In this document: positions 1 through 8,827 of the stretch, one piece after another
Layout: each line of letters starts with the position of its first letter
Numbering within the stretch: the first letter of the stretch is position 1
From: Streptacidiphilus albus JL83
GTDB lineage: Bacteria > Actinomycetota > Actinomycetes > Streptomycetales > Streptomycetaceae
DNA: 64,000 nucleotides
Assembly (NCBI RefSeq): GCF_000744705.1
Contig: NZ_JQML01000001.1
Location: forward strand, 8,504,017-8,568,016
Reading direction: 5' to 3'
Notes under the pieces: model-generated
Databases searched by the model: none
Seen by the model: the letters and a program-made list of their open reading frames with translations, nothing else
What the model was told of the DNA's origin: nothing
Position numbers and translations under genes: made by a program

Positions 1-1
1 G

Positions 2-625
2 TCGCTCGCCGAGCGGCATCCGGCGCTGCGGCCGGAGTTGAGCGAGACGTCCGCCCCGGACGGGCTGCGGGCGCTGCGCCGGGGCGCGCTGGACGTGCTG
101 CTGATCACCGGCGACCAGGAGCACCGGCCGGTCCCGCCCGCGGGCTGCGGGTTGAAGGTCCTTGCCCAGGAGCGGTACCGGGTCGGGGTTCCCAGCGCCT
201 GGGGCGAGCCCCCGGCCGCGGCGGCCGGTCTGGCGGCCGTGCCCTGGATCGGGGCGCCGGACGGGAGCGCGCGGGCCCGGGCCCACGCCCGGCTGGCGGC
301 CGAACTCGGCCTGCCGGAGCAGCCGACCGCCCATCGGGCGACCAACTGGTCGGCGGTGGCGGCGATGGTCCGCGCCGGGCTGGGCGCGGTCGTGCTGCCC
401 GAGTCGGTCGCCTCGCGCACCCCGGGGCTGAGCCTGCTCCCGGTACCGGTACCGGGCACGTTCGAGACCCTGGTCCTGCACCGGCTCAGCGGCCCCGGTC
501 AGGTCTCCGCGCCGGTGGCGGCGGTACTGACCCGGCTGGCCGAGGTGACCCTCGACGTGGCCGAGGAACTCTCCCGGGCCGGGCTGCTGGAGCGCGAACC
601 CGTGGTCCGCACGACCCTGGTCTGA
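2..625 (+). CDS. LysR-family transcriptional regulator, C-terminal fragment
   Basis: The frame is open from the first bases of the window, so the gene begins upstream and its N-terminal HTH is not visible. The readable 207 residues look like the LysR substrate-binding domain: the early stretch LRALRRGALDVLLI is typical of the effector fold (the 'G-x-LDVAL' strand), and a later segment with a G-L-G-AVVLPES pattern fits the second lobe. LysR proteins bind DNA as tetramers and respond to small molecules; the ligand and target cannot be inferred because the divergent partner lies outside the window. The family call rests on the effector-domain pattern alone. Confidence 0.75.
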   Translation, partial: SLAERHPALRPELSETSAPDGLRALRRGALDVLLITGDQEHRPVPPAGCGLKVLAQERYRVGVPSAWGEPPAAAAGLAAVPWIGAPDGSARARAHARLAAELGLPEQPTAHRATNWSAVAAMVRAGLGAVVLPESVASRTPGLSLLPVPVPGTFETLVLHRLSGPGQVSAPVAAVLTRLAEVTLDVAEELSRAGLLEREPVVRTTLV

Positions 626-699
626 CCACCGCGCCCGCCGGGCCCGCTGCCGTGGCCGACTTCGCCCCGGGGCCTGGTGTCGCACCCGCCCGATGCACG

Positions 700-705
700 T
701 ACGAT
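700..705 (+). promoter_or_regulatory. -10 box of a likely leaderless transcript
   Basis: TACGAT lies exactly 6 nt before the ATG at 712. In actinobacteria this spacing places the transcription start on the A of the start codon, so the mRNA would have no leader. No Shine-Dalgarno sequence precedes the ATG. Confidence 0.6.
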
Positions 706-711
706 CAACCA

Positions 712-1248
712 ATGTCAGACATGACGGAAACCACGCCCGGCTGGCTCGCCTCCGACGATCTGGAACTGGCGCGTGCCCGGATGCCCATCCTGTACGTCGA
801 GGCGGTACCGGTGCGGGTCGACGACAGCGGTGAAGTGACGCACATCGGGCTCCTGTTGCGGATCGGGGCGGACGGGACCGTCAGTCGCGCCCTGGTCTCC
901 GGCCGGGTGCTGCACCACGAACGGGTCCGCGACGCCCTGCTGCGGCATCTGGAGAAGGACCTCGGTCCGGTGGCGCTGCCCAGGGTCCCGGCCTCGCTGC
1001 AGCCCTTCACCGTCGCCGAGTACTTCCCGACGCAGGGGGTCACCCCGTTCCACGACCCCCGGCAGCACGCGGTGTCGCTGGCCTACATCGTCCCGGTGAG
1101 CGGCGACTGCCGGCCCCGCCAGGACGCTCTCGACCTGGTCTGGTTCAGCCCGCAGGAGGCGTCCTCCGCGCTGGTCCAGCAGGAGATGCCGGGCGGCCAG
1201 GGACTCCTGCTGAAGCAGGCCCTGGCCCACGCCGGCTGCCTGAGCTGA
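712..1248 (+). CDS. Nudix-fold protein with a degenerate Nudix box
   Basis: A 178-residue protein recognised as the actinobacterial Nudix-like family (DUF4916 type). Residues 64-86 run G-x5-E-x7-R-H-L-E-K-D-L-G-P, which aligns with the Nudix box GX5EX7REUXEEXGU, but the metal-binding REXXEE glutamates are mostly replaced (R-H-L-E-K-D). It may therefore bind rather than hydrolyse a nucleotide diphosphate, or act with altered metal ligation; this is inference. The start at 712 is chosen because the -10 box sits 6 nt upstream; a start at 652 would add 20 residues unlike the family. Monocistronic, followed by a convergent gene. Confidence 0.7.
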   Translation: MSDMTETTPGWLASDDLELARARMPILYVEAVPVRVDDSGEVTHIGLLLRIGADGTVSRALVSGRVLHHERVRDALLRHLEKDLGPVALPRVPASLQPFTVAEYFPTQGVTPFHDPRQHAVSLAYIVPVSGDCRPRQDALDLVWFSPQEASSALVQQEMPGGQGLLLKQALAHAGCLS

Positions 1249-1291
1249 GCGCACCCGACCGCATCCCCCGCCCGCAACGACCGCCGGACCG

Positions 1292-1933
1292 CTAGCGGGC
1301 TGCTGGGACCAGCCGTCCCAGCAGCTCGCCGAAGGCCACCAGCCGGTCGATCTGCCCCGGCCCGCCGTCGTCCAGCGACTTGCTGAAACGGAACGCCTCC
1401 GGGCGGAACCGGGCGGTGCCCGCGCCGCCCTCGTCCAGCGCGACCGCGCTCAACTCCTGGACCGCGCCGGTGGTCACCACCACGAACACCCCGCGCCGGG
1501 CCCTGGCGCCCGCGCCGTCGCGGCCGACCAGGGTGCGCATCCCGACATGGCGCACCTCGGCCAGCGGCAGCACCTGGATCGACGAGTCCAGCACCGTGCC
1601 GCCGGGCGCGGTCCGGTCGGCGACCTCCTCGCTGTGCCAGAGGATCAGCCGCCGCCCGTCGCAGACCGCGGCCTCCTGCCAGACCGAGGCGCCGGCCTCG
1701 GTCAGGTCCACCACCCGCTCCAGCGTGAAGCCGCGCACCCGGTGCCGGCCCAGCACGCCGCCGATCGCCTCCAGCGCCACGTCCGGGTGGAGGAAGTAGG
1801 CCTCCGCCGCCTGCTCCAGCCGTCGGTACGGCGACCAGTCCGATCCCGGCAGCCCCACCGGGTACCCGCCGTCCTCCGGTCCCTGCGGGCCCCCGTCACC
1901 CGATCCGCGCCGCCTCGACACCCTGCTGAACAT
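1292..1933 (-). CDS. Conserved actinobacterial protein of unknown function
   Basis: A 213-residue protein starting MFSRVSRRRG, with no signal peptide or membrane segment. The middle alternates short hydrophobic strands with charged turns, suggesting a mixed alpha/beta soluble fold. It lies divergently next to the phosphatase/DUF3090/SCO1664-type/mshC block, a position that from memory also holds a hypothetical protein in other Streptomyces. Upstream frame continues open but those residues are the antisense shadow of the phosphatase gene, so the ATG at 1933 is taken as the start. I do not recognise a functional domain. Confidence 0.65.
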   Translation of the reverse strand: MFSRVSRRRGSGDGGPQGPEDGGYPVGLPGSDWSPYRRLEQAAEAYFLHPDVALEAIGGVLGRHRVRGFTLERVVDLTEAGASVWQEAAVCDGRRLILWHSEEVADRTAPGGTVLDSSIQVLPLAEVRHVGMRTLVGRDGAGARARRGVFVVVTTGAVQELSAVALDEGGAGTARFRPEAFRFSKSLDDGGPGQIDRLVAFGELLGRLVPAAR

Positions 1934-2035
1934 GGCTCGCCCCCCTTGCTCCCGGGGCGCGCGCCGACCGACCCCGGCCCTGGCCCTGCCCCTGCTGGAA
2001 ACCCTACCCAAGACGACCCCCGTACGCTGGTGACC

Positions 2036-2722
2036 ATGCCGACCCTGCTGCTCGTCCGCCATGGCCGTTCCACCGCCAACACCGCCGGGGTGCTCGCCGG
2101 CTGGACCCCGGGGGTGTCGCTCGACGCCCACGGCGAGAAGCAGGCCAAGGACCTCGCCGACCGCCTCGGTCCGCTGCCGGTGTCGCTGGTCGTCAGCAGC
2201 CCGCTGGACCGCTGCCGGCAGACCCTGGCGCCGCTGCTGGAGGTCAGGGACCAGCTGGCGCTGCGGCTGGACGAGCGGCTCGGCGAGTGCCGCTACGGCG
2301 ACTGGACCGGCCGCCCGCTCGGCGAGCTGGCCTCCGAGCCGCTGTGGCGGACCGTCCAGGCCCAGCCCTCCGCGGCGGTCTTCCCCGGGCCCGAGGGCGA
2401 GTCGCTGCGCGAGATGAGCCACCGCGCGGTGGAGAGCGTCCGCGAGTGGGACGCCGAGGTCGAGCGCGAGCACGGCCCGGACGCGCTCTGGGTGGCCTGC
2501 AGCCACGGCGACGTGATCAAGGCGATCGTGGCCGACGCGCTCGGGCTGCACCTCGACCAGTTCCAGCGGATCTCGGTCGAACCCTGTTCGATCACCGCCA
2601 TCCGCTACACCTCCCACCGGCCCTTCCTCCTGCGCCTCGGCGACACCGGTGAGCTGGGCGGTCTCGCCCCGCGCCCCAGCAGTGGCGACGCCGTGGTCGG
2701 GGGAGACACCGGCACCCGCTGA
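2036..2722 (+). CDS. Histidine phosphatase family protein (phosphoglycerate-mutase-like, MSMEG_4193 type)
   Basis: A 228-residue cytosolic phosphohydrolase. The phosphoacceptor motif RHG is at residues 8-10 and the second catalytic histidine is in SHG near 156-158; conserved arginine-containing stretches (SSPLDRCRQT) lie between. The family is annotated as phosphomutase, but most members are broad phosphatases; the substrate is unknown. It heads a four-gene run with DUF3090, the SCO1664-type protein and mshC, an order widely conserved in actinobacteria. A GTG two codons upstream (2030) is an equally possible start. Confidence in the fold is high; in the substrate, none. Confidence 0.88.
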   Translation: MPTLLLVRHGRSTANTAGVLAGWTPGVSLDAHGEKQAKDLADRLGPLPVSLVVSSPLDRCRQTLAPLLEVRDQLALRLDERLGECRYGDWTGRPLGELASEPLWRTVQAQPSAAVFPGPEGESLREMSHRAVESVREWDAEVEREHGPDALWVACSHGDVIKAIVADALGLHLDQFQRISVEPCSITAIRYTSHRPFLLRLGDTGELGGLAPRPSSGDAVVGGDTGTR

Positions 2723-2774
2723 CAGATCGGTAGGGTGGGATCGAACAGCGACGACAAGATCTGGAGCAGCCCAC

Positions 2775-3344
2775 GTGCCCCGCCAGGTGTTCTTCTACGA
2801 TCCTCCCGAGCGTTTCGTGGCCGGCACGGTCGGTGAGCCGGGCCGGCGCGCCTTCTACCTGCAGGCCAGCACCAGAGGCCGGGTGACCAGCGTGCTGCTG
2901 GAGAAAGCCCAGGTCGCCGCCCTTGCCGAGCGCATCGAGGAGCTGTTGGACGAGGTGGTCCGGCGCAGCGCCGGCAGCACCGAGGTCCCGGCCGTCGCGC
3001 CCGCCGACCTGATCGACAGCGCCCCGCTGGACCAGCCGGTGCTGGAGGAGTTCCGGGTCGGCACCATGGCCCTGGCCTGGGACGAGTCCATCCAGCGGCT
3101 GATCGTCGAGGCGCAGGCCCTGGTCGAGACCGACCCCGACGACCCGGACGACCAGGAGCCGTTCGAGGACGACGAGAACGGTCCGCCGATGCTGCGGGTC
3201 AGGCTCAGCGGGGCGATGGCCCGGGTCTTCGCCAAGCGCGCCCTGGAACTGGTCTCGGCCGGCCGGCCGCCGTGCCCGTTCTGCAGCCTCCCGCTCGACC
3301 CGCAGGGCCATGTGTGCCCGCGTCAGAACGGGTACCGGCGCTGA
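2775..3344 (+). CDS. DUF3090 family protein with C-terminal zinc-finger-like motif
   Basis: A 189-residue protein starting at GTG 2775 with the family's characteristic N-terminus (PRQVFFYDPPERFVAGT). A very acidic stretch (DPDDPDDQEPFEDDEN) sits near residues 118-133, and the tail carries C-P-F-C followed by H-V-C-P, a probable Zn-binding knuckle. Function is unknown for the family; the constant association with the SCO1664-type kinase-fold protein suggests they act together. The downstream gene begins inside this one by about 31 nt, so the two are probably translated in a coupled way. A TAGGGT element at 2731-2736 could supply a promoter about 38 nt upstream. Confidence 0.85.
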   Translation: MPRQVFFYDPPERFVAGTVGEPGRRAFYLQASTRGRVTSVLLEKAQVAALAERIEELLDEVVRRSAGSTEVPAVAPADLIDSAPLDQPVLEEFRVGTMALAWDESIQRLIVEAQALVETDPDDPDDQEPFEDDENGPPMLRVRLSGAMARVFAKRALELVSAGRPPCPFCSLPLDPQGHVCPRQNGYRR

Positions 3345-4228
3345 GCGCGCCGGTGGACCAGCCGCTGCCCGAGGTGGACCCCGCCGCCTCGGCGGCGCTC
3401 GCCGCCGACCCCGGGCGCGCCCTCGCCCTGCTGCGCACGGGCGAGCTGCGGATACACGGTCGGCTCACTGCGGCCTCCAACGCGGCCTTCTACTGCACCG
3501 TCACCGGCGCCGACGGCACGGCCGCGGTCTGCGTCTACAAGCCGGTGCGCGGCGAGCGCCCGCTGTGGGACTTCCCGGACGGCACGCTGGCCGGCCGGGA
3601 GGTCGCCGCCTACGAGGTCTCCGCCGCGACCGGCTGGGGCCTGGTGCCGCCCACCGTGCTCCGGGACGGCCCCTACGGCGAGGGCATGTGCCAGATCTGG
3701 ATCGAGACCGGGGACGACGGGGCGGACGGCGACCCGGGGGAGGGCGGGGGCGACGCCCTGCTGGCCCTCCAGGACGTCGAGGAGCCCGAGCCGGGCTGGT
3801 GCGCCATCGGGCGCGCGGAGGTGGGCGAGGGGCGCACGGCGCTGCTGGTCCACGCCGACGACCCGCGACTGCGCCGACTGGCGGTGCTGGACGCGGTGCT
3901 GAACAACGCCGACCGCAAGGGCGGGCACCTGCTGCCCGCCGTCGACGGGCGGCTCTACGGCATCGACCACGGGGTGACCTTCGCGGTCCCCGGGAAGTTG
4001 CGCACCCTGCTCTGGGGCTGGGCCGGGGAGCCGCTGCCGGACGAGGCCGTCGCCGTCCTCACCGGGCTGCGGAAGGAGCTCGACGGCGAGCTGGGGGAGC
4101 GGCTGGCGCCGCTGCTGACCCCGGCCGAGCTGGAGGCGCTGCGGGCGCGGGTGGAGGGGCTGCTGCGCAGCGGCGCGCACCCGCTGCCGCCCACCGACCG
4201 GCACGCCGTGCCCTGGCCGCCGATCTGA
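3314..4228 (+). CDS. SCO1664-type protein with PI3/PI4-kinase / HipA-like catalytic motifs
   Basis: About 304 residues. The family is named after SCO1664 of S. coelicolor and belongs to the PI3/4-kinase superfamily fold. The catalytic-loop pattern N-N-A-D-R-K-G-G-H and the downstream metal-binding G-I-D-H-G-V-T-F are intact, so ATP-dependent phosphotransfer is plausible, but no substrate is known. The GTG at 3314 is chosen because the following residues (PASERVPAL) resemble the family N-terminus; 3353 is an alternative. It overlaps the DUF3090 gene end, indicating an operon, and is followed by mshC 88 nt later. Confidence 0.8.
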   Translation: MPASERVPALSAPVDQPLPEVDPAASAALAADPGRALALLRTGELRIHGRLTAASNAAFYCTVTGADGTAAVCVYKPVRGERPLWDFPDGTLAGREVAAYEVSAATGWGLVPPTVLRDGPYGEGMCQIWIETGDDGADGDPGEGGGDALLALQDVEEPEPGWCAIGRAEVGEGRTALLVHADDPRLRRLAVLDAVLNNADRKGGHLLPAVDGRLYGIDHGVTFAVPGKLRTLLWGWAGEPLPDEAVAVLTGLRKELDGELGERLAPLLTPAELEALRARVEGLLRSGAHPLPPTDRHAVPWPPI

Positions 4229-4316
4229 GGGGCGCGGGAGCCGACGGCGGAGTGGGCGCAGGAAGGGGCCGAGGCACTGGTGCGAAGATCAGTTGAACCC
4301 GGTTAGAGTCATCCGT

Positions 4317-5543
4317 ATGTATGCCTGGCCCGCCACTGAGGTTCCCGCGCTCCCCGGTCAGGGGAGTCCCCTGCACATCTTCGACACCGCCGCGAGCGGT
4401 CTGCGGAGGACCAGTCCCGGCCCCACCGCCCGGCTCTACGTCTGTGGCATCACCCCCTACGACGCCACCCACCTCGGCCACGCCGCGACCTACAACGCCT
4501 TCGACCTGATCCAGCGGGTCTGGCGGGACGCCGGGCACGAGGTGCTGTACGTCCAGAACGTCACCGACGTGGACGACCCGCTGCTGGAGCGCGCCGTCGC
4601 CACCGGCCAGGACTGGACCGAGCTGGCCGAGCGCGAGACCGCGCTGTTCCGCGAGGACATGACCGCGCTGCGGATGCTGCCGCCGGCCCACTACATCGGC
4701 GCGGTGGAGGCGATCCCCTCCATCGTCCCGATCGTCCAGGACCTGCTCCGGCAGGGGGCGGCCTACGAGCTCGACGGCGACATCTACTTCTCGGTCGAGT
4801 CGGACCCGCACTTCGGCGAGGTGTCCCGGCTGGACGCCGAGCAGATGCTGCGGTTCTTCGGCGAGCGCGGCGGCGACCCGGACCGTCCGGGCAAGAAGCA
4901 CCGGCTCGACCCGCTGCTCTGGCTCGCGGCCCGTCCCGGCGAGCCCTCCTGGGAGACCGAGCTCGGCAACGGCCGCCCCGGCTGGCACATCGAGTGCGTG
5001 GCCATCGCGCTCGGCCACCTCGGCATGGCCTTCGACATCCAGGGCGGCGGCAGCGACCTGGCCTTCCCGCACCACGAGATGGGCGCCTCGCACGCCCAGG
5101 TCGCCACCGGCAGCCACCCCTTCGCCCGCGCCTACGTCCACGCCGGGATGGTCGCGCTGGACGGCGAGAAGATGTCCAAGTCGCGCGGCAACCTGGTCTT
5201 CGTGTCCCGGCTGCGCAAGGACGGCGTCGACCCGGCCGCGATCCGGCTCGCCCTCCACGCCCACCACTACCGCAGCGACTGGGAGTGGACCGGCGCCGAC
5301 CTGGAGCGGGCCGAGCAGCGGCTGGCGGTCTGGCGTGCGGCGGTGTCCCGCCCGGACGGCCCGGACGCCGTCGAGCTGCTGGCCGAGGTCCGCGCGGCCC
5401 TCGCCGACGACCTGGACACCCCCCGCGCCCTGGCCGCCGTCGACGCCTGGGCGGCCCGGCAGCAGGCCGGGGGCGGCAGCGACACCGGCGCCCCCGGCGT
5501 GGTCTCCCGCACCGTCGACGCGCTGCTCGGCGTGGCGCTCTGA
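4317..5543 (+). CDS. mshC: L-cysteine:1D-myo-inosityl 2-amino-2-deoxy-alpha-D-glucopyranoside ligase
   Basis: MshC joins cysteine to GlcN-inositol with ATP, the penultimate step of mycothiol biosynthesis, the low-molecular-weight thiol of actinobacteria. The 408-residue protein is a cysteinyl-tRNA-synthetase-like class I ligase: the HIGH-equivalent is T-H-L-G-H at 51-55, the Zn-binding Cys begins the YVCGITPYD segment (Cys43), and KMSKS is at 285-289. The N-terminus [14 protein letters not shown] is typical of the family and fixes the start at ATG 4317. It ends in a strong bidirectional terminator shared with the next, convergent gene. Confidence 0.96.
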   Translation: MYAWPATEVPALPGQGSPLHIFDTAASGLRRTSPGPTARLYVCGITPYDATHLGHAATYNAFDLIQRVWRDAGHEVLYVQNVTDVDDPLLERAVATGQDWTELAERETALFREDMTALRMLPPAHYIGAVEAIPSIVPIVQDLLRQGAAYELDGDIYFSVESDPHFGEVSRLDAEQMLRFFGERGGDPDRPGKKHRLDPLLWLAARPGEPSWETELGNGRPGWHIECVAIALGHLGMAFDIQGGGSDLAFPHHEMGASHAQVATGSHPFARAYVHAGMVALDGEKMSKSRGNLVFVSRLRKDGVDPAAIRLALHAHHYRSDWEWTGADLERAEQRLAVWRAAVSRPDGPDAVELLAEVRAALADDLDTPRALAAVDAWAARQQAGGGSDTGAPGVVSRTVDALLGVAL

Positions 5544-5548
5544 CACCC

Positions 5549-5594
5549 GGCTGAGCGCCCCCGCCCCGCTCCCGGCGGACGGGGGCGCTCAGCC
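5549..5594. terminator. Bidirectional terminator hairpin
   Basis: Perfect 15-bp inverted repeat (GGCTGAGCGCCCCCG and its complement) separated by 16 nt, located between the convergent mshC and glycosyltransferase genes and overlapping the latter's stop codon. No T-run follows, as is usual in this GC-rich group. Confidence 0.8.
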
Positions 5595-6746
5595 CTCCAT
5601 CGCACCGTAGGTGCGACCCTTCCAGGCCGCGCCCCGGCCGCGCCAGTGCTGCACCGCCGAGTCCACGGTCATCAGCAGGTACATCCCGGCGGTGAACGGC
5701 AGCAGCAGTGCCTCCCAGACCGGACGCCGGTAGTAGCCGAGCATCGGCCGGAAGGTCAGCGCCATCAGCAGCCAGGCCGCCAGGCCGAGGACGGTCAGCG
5801 GGGTGTCCCCGCCGACCAGCCCGGCCACCACCGCCAGCGGCGGCACCAGGTACACCAGCGCCAGCCCCAGCACCGTCCCGGCCAGCAGCGCCGGCGAGTG
5901 CCGCAGCTGGGCGTAGGCGCTGCGGGAGACCATCCGCCACAGCTGCCCCAGCTCCGGGTAGGGGCGGACGCTGTCGACCCGGTCGGCCAGGCCCAGCCAG
6001 GTCCGCCCGCCGTTCCGCTTCACCAGCCGGGCCAGGTTGACGTCGTCGATCACCGCGCCCCGGATCGCGGCCACCCCGCCCGCGCGCTCCAGTGCCTCCC
6101 GGCGCACCAGGCTGCAGCCCCCGGCGGCCGCCGCCGTCCGCGCGCCGGGGCGGTTGCTCCGGCGGAACGGGTAGAGCTGGGCGAAGAAGTAGACGAAGGC
6201 CGGGACGATCAGCTGCTCCCAGCGGGTCTCCGTGCGCAGCCGTGCCATCTGCGAGACCAGGTCCAGGTCGTTGGTCTCGGCCGCGGCGACCAGGCTCTCC
6301 AGCGAGTGCGGGCCGTGGGCGATGTCCGCGTCGGTGAGCAGCAGGTAGTCCACGTCCTCCCCGGCCAGCTCGACGCCGTGCCGCAGCGCCCAGAGCTTGC
6401 CGGTCCAGCCGGCCGGCGGCTCGCCCGGCGCGGTCACCGTGAGCGGCAGCGAGCCGGGGGCCTCGCCGAGCCGCCGGGCCAGCTCGCCGGTGCCGTCGGC
6501 GCTGCCGTCGTCCACCAGGATCAGCCGGGCCTCGCCCGGGTACTCCTGCGCCAGCAGCGAGGGCAGGCTGAGCGGCAGCACCTCCGCCTCGTCCCGGGCC
6601 GGGACCACGACCGCCACCCGGGGGTAGGCGGTGAGCTGCGCCCGGCGCGGCAGCCGGACGTCGGTGCGCCAGAACCAGCCCTGACAGAAGGTCAGCCACA
6701 GCCAGGACAGCAGCGACAGCAGCGCGATGATCACGAGTAGCGACAC
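5589..6746 (-). CDS. Membrane glycosyltransferase, GT2, HpnB (hopene-associated) type
   Basis: A 385-residue GT2 enzyme starting at GTG 6746. The first ~18 residues form a membrane helix, followed by the GT-A core: VVVPARDEAE, LVDDGSADGT and LLTDADIAHG (the DxD-like metal site), then several hydrophobic segments at the C-terminus (near residues 270-310 and 345-365). The T-G-K-L-W-A-L-R pattern is characteristic of the HpnB subgroup named from hopanoid clusters. No hopene synthesis gene is present in the window, so the acceptor is uncertain. It is divergent from a racemase and convergent with mshC. Confidence 0.85.
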   Translation of the reverse strand: MSLLVIIALLSLLSWLWLTFCQGWFWRTDVRLPRRAQLTAYPRVAVVVPARDEAEVLPLSLPSLLAQEYPGEARLILVDDGSADGTGELARRLGEAPGSLPLTVTAPGEPPAGWTGKLWALRHGVELAGEDVDYLLLTDADIAHGPHSLESLVAAAETNDLDLVSQMARLRTETRWEQLIVPAFVYFFAQLYPFRRSNRPGARTAAAAGGCSLVRREALERAGGVAAIRGAVIDDVNLARLVKRNGGRTWLGLADRVDSVRPYPELGQLWRMVSRSAYAQLRHSPALLAGTVLGLALVYLVPPLAVVAGLVGGDTPLTVLGLAAWLLMALTFRPMLGYYRRPVWEALLLPFTAGMYLLMTVDSAVQHWRGRGAAWKGRTYGAMEG

Positions 6747-6833
6747 CGCGCCAGTCTGCCGCACCGCGGCAGGGCCCGCACGCGTCTGCCGGTGCACGTT
6801 CCCGGCACGACCCCCCGGCCGCCGGGGATCGAC

Positions 6834-6839
6834 TATCGT
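6834..6839 (+). promoter_or_regulatory. -10 box of a probable leaderless transcript
   Basis: TATCGT lies 8 nt before the GTG at 6848, which I take as the start of the racemase gene. The alternative ATG at 6842 would be only 2 nt from the box, too close for transcription to include it. Confidence 0.5.
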
Positions 6840-6847
6840 CGATGCTT

Positions 6848-7633
6848 GTGAAGATCGCACTGATGGACTCGGGAATCGGCCTGCTGGCCGCCGCCGCCGC
6901 CCTGCGCGAACTGCGCCCCGACGCCGACCTGGTGCTCTCCTCGGACCCGGACGGGATGCCCTGGGGGCCGCGCACCCCCGCCGACGTCGCCCGGCACGCC
7001 CTGGACGTCGCCCGTGCCGCCGCCGCGCACCGCCCCGACGCGCTGATCATCGCCTGCAACACCGCCTCCGTGCACGCCCTGGACGCGATCCGGGCGGAGC
7101 TGGAGCCGGAGATCCCGGTCATCGGCACCGTCCCCGCCATCAAGCCGGCCGCCGCGGCCGCGTCCGGGGGACCGGTCGCCATCTGGGCCACCCCGGCCAC
7201 CACCGGCAGCGCCTACCAGCGGCGGCTGATCCGCGACTTCGCGGACGGCGCCGAGGTGGCCGAGATCCCCTGCCCGGGGATGGCCGACGCGGTCGAGTAC
7301 GCCGACGAGCGGGCCATCGCCGCCACCGTCGCCGCAGCGGCCGCCCTCACCCCGCCGGACGTGCGGCAGCTGGTGCTCGGCTGCACCCACTACGAACTGA
7401 TCGCCGACCGGATCCGGGCCGCCCTGGGCGACCCGGAGGGCCTGGCCTTCCACTGCTCGGCCCGCCCCACCGTGGCCCAGGCGGTACGCCGGGCCGGGGC
7501 GGCGGCCGGGGCCCGCCGGGGCGGCGGCACCCTGCTGGTGCTGCGCAGCGGCCGGGTCGAGGAGCTGCCCCCGGCGGCGCTGGCCTACGACGAGGGCAGG
7601 CTGCTCACCGGGGCGCTCTCGGCCGCCGGCTAG
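6848..7633 (+). CDS. Glutamate/aspartate racemase family protein
   Basis: A 261-residue protein of the MurI fold. The catalytic set is complete: D7-S8 in MDSGIG, the P-W-G (usually P-Y-G) turn at 38-40, Cys70 in ACNTAS, and Cys179 with the following His in LGCTHY. Cofactor-independent racemases use the two cysteines as acid and base. Members supply D-glutamate for peptidoglycan; since Streptomyces normally carry murI elsewhere, this may be a second paralogue with another amino-acid substrate, which is inference. It stands alone and is closed by a hairpin at 7660-7692. Confidence 0.85.
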   Translation: MKIALMDSGIGLLAAAAALRELRPDADLVLSSDPDGMPWGPRTPADVARHALDVARAAAAHRPDALIIACNTASVHALDAIRAELEPEIPVIGTVPAIKPAAAAASGGPVAIWATPATTGSAYQRRLIRDFADGAEVAEIPCPGMADAVEYADERAIAATVAAAAALTPPDVRQLVLGCTHYELIADRIRAALGDPEGLAFHCSARPTVAQAVRRAGAAAGARRGGGTLLVLRSGRVEELPPAALAYDEGRLLTGALSAAG

Positions 7634-7659
7634 CCGCCCGTACCCGTTCCGGTGCGACG

Positions 7660-7692
7660 GTCGGCCTGTCCCGCTGGACAGGACAGGCCGAC
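7660..7692. terminator. Terminator hairpin after the racemase gene
   Basis: Perfect 11-bp inverted repeat (GTCGGCCTGTC / GACAGGCCGAC) with an 11-nt loop, between two convergent genes. Confidence 0.7.
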
Positions 7693-7739
7693 CTGTCCGG
7701 GCCCCCGGGTCCCCGGGACGGTGGGCGGTTGCGGTGCGG

Positions 7740-8672
7740 TCAGACCGCGACCGCGCCCCGCAGTCGGCGCGCCGTGGGCGTCCAGCCCGACAACACCCCG
7801 TCGAACATCCCGCGCGAGGTGCCCGGGGTCACCTTCAGCCGGCTGATCCGCAGCGGGTCCGGCTGTCCCCCGCCCGCGCCGCGCAGGTCGAACAGGGTGC
7901 CGTCGCTGACGAAGGCGCTGCGGTAGGCCAGTCCCCGCAGCAGCGGGGCCACCCGCTCGTCGAAGACCGCATCGGGGTAGGCGAAGGTGCGCGGCTGCTC
8001 ACCGGTCAGCCGGGTGAGCCGCTCGTGGCCGCCGGCCACCTCCTCGCGGACCACATAGCCGTCGCAGGTGTCGAGCCGGGCGTGGCTGAGCGTGTGGTTG
8101 CCGAGCTCGACCCCGCCGTCCCGCAGTGCCAGCAGGTCCGCCGCCGTCAGCTGGGGCGTGCCCGGGGCCGGCCGACGGGCCGTCACCCGCAGCTCCTCCA
8201 GGCTGCGCCGGCGGTCCGGGTCGGGCAGCGCGGACAGCGCCGCGACCACGTCGCCGGGCGTCCGGCCGGACAGCCCCCGGGCCCGGCCGCCCTGCTCGAC
8301 CAGGAAGCGGGCCTCCTGCCACCAGTAGGGCCGGTCGGTGTCGACCAGGCCCGGTACCACGAAGGCCACTCCGGGCACCCGGCGGGCGGCCAGCACCGGC
8401 AGCGCCTCGGTGGCCGCGCTGCGGTGGCCGCGCTCGAAGGTCAGCAGTACGGCGTGCGGCGGCAGCGGAGCGCCGCCGGAGAGCGCCCGCTCCACGTCGT
8501 CCAGCGAGACCGGGGCCGCGGTCCGCTGCAGCCGCTCCACCTGGGCCGCGAACGCCTGCCGGTCGGTGACGTCCTGGAAGGTCAGCACCGCGAGCCGCCG
8601 GGCCGCGCGTCCGAGCGGCAGGGCCGGGGGGAGCGCCGGACGGGCCAGAGTGGTGGTGTTCGACTGTCGCAC
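7740..8672 (-). CDS. NodB-fold polysaccharide deacetylase-like protein with altered first motif
   Basis: A 310-residue protein. GTG 8672 is chosen because a strong GGAAGGAAG ribosome-binding site lies just upstream; the longer open frame to 8819 lacks one. The NodB fold is recognisable: the metal motif H-T-L-S-H (in ELGNHTLSHARLD) is intact and the later R-T-F-A-Y-P motif is present. Motif 1, normally T-F-D-D-G, reads T-F-E-R-G, removing the catalytic base and the metal-binding aspartate. The protein may be a non-catalytic carbohydrate binder. No signal peptide is obvious. Divergent from the spermidine-synthase-like gene. Confidence 0.75.
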   Translation of the reverse strand: MRQSNTTTLARPALPPALPLGRAARRLAVLTFQDVTDRQAFAAQVERLQRTAAPVSLDDVERALSGGAPLPPHAVLLTFERGHRSAATEALPVLAARRVPGVAFVVPGLVDTDRPYWWQEARFLVEQGGRARGLSGRTPGDVVAALSALPDPDRRRSLEELRVTARRPAPGTPQLTAADLLALRDGGVELGNHTLSHARLDTCDGYVVREEVAGGHERLTRLTGEQPRTFAYPDAVFDERVAPLLRGLAYRSAFVSDGTLFDLRGAGGGQPDPLRISRLKVTPGTSRGMFDGVLSGWTPTARRLRGAVAV

Positions 8673-8814
8673 GGATCTTCCTTCCGTCGTGCCGAGCGAC
8701 GCCGACGAGGATACGAGGGGTGCCGAAGTGTCGCTCAACACATGGAAGACCCGCACCTCGGGGGGAAGGTTGTACGGCGAGGGGGACAAACTTTCCAGGG
8801 GTGCCCGGGCCCGC

Positions 8815-8820
8815 CACAAT
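8815..8820 (+). promoter_or_regulatory. -10-like box for a possible leaderless transcript
   Basis: CACAAT is 7 nt before ATG 8828. The same hexamer occurs 6 nt before the kinase start at 16824, which supports reading it as a genuine -10 variant. Confidence 0.45.
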
Positions 8821-8827
8821 GGGACGC

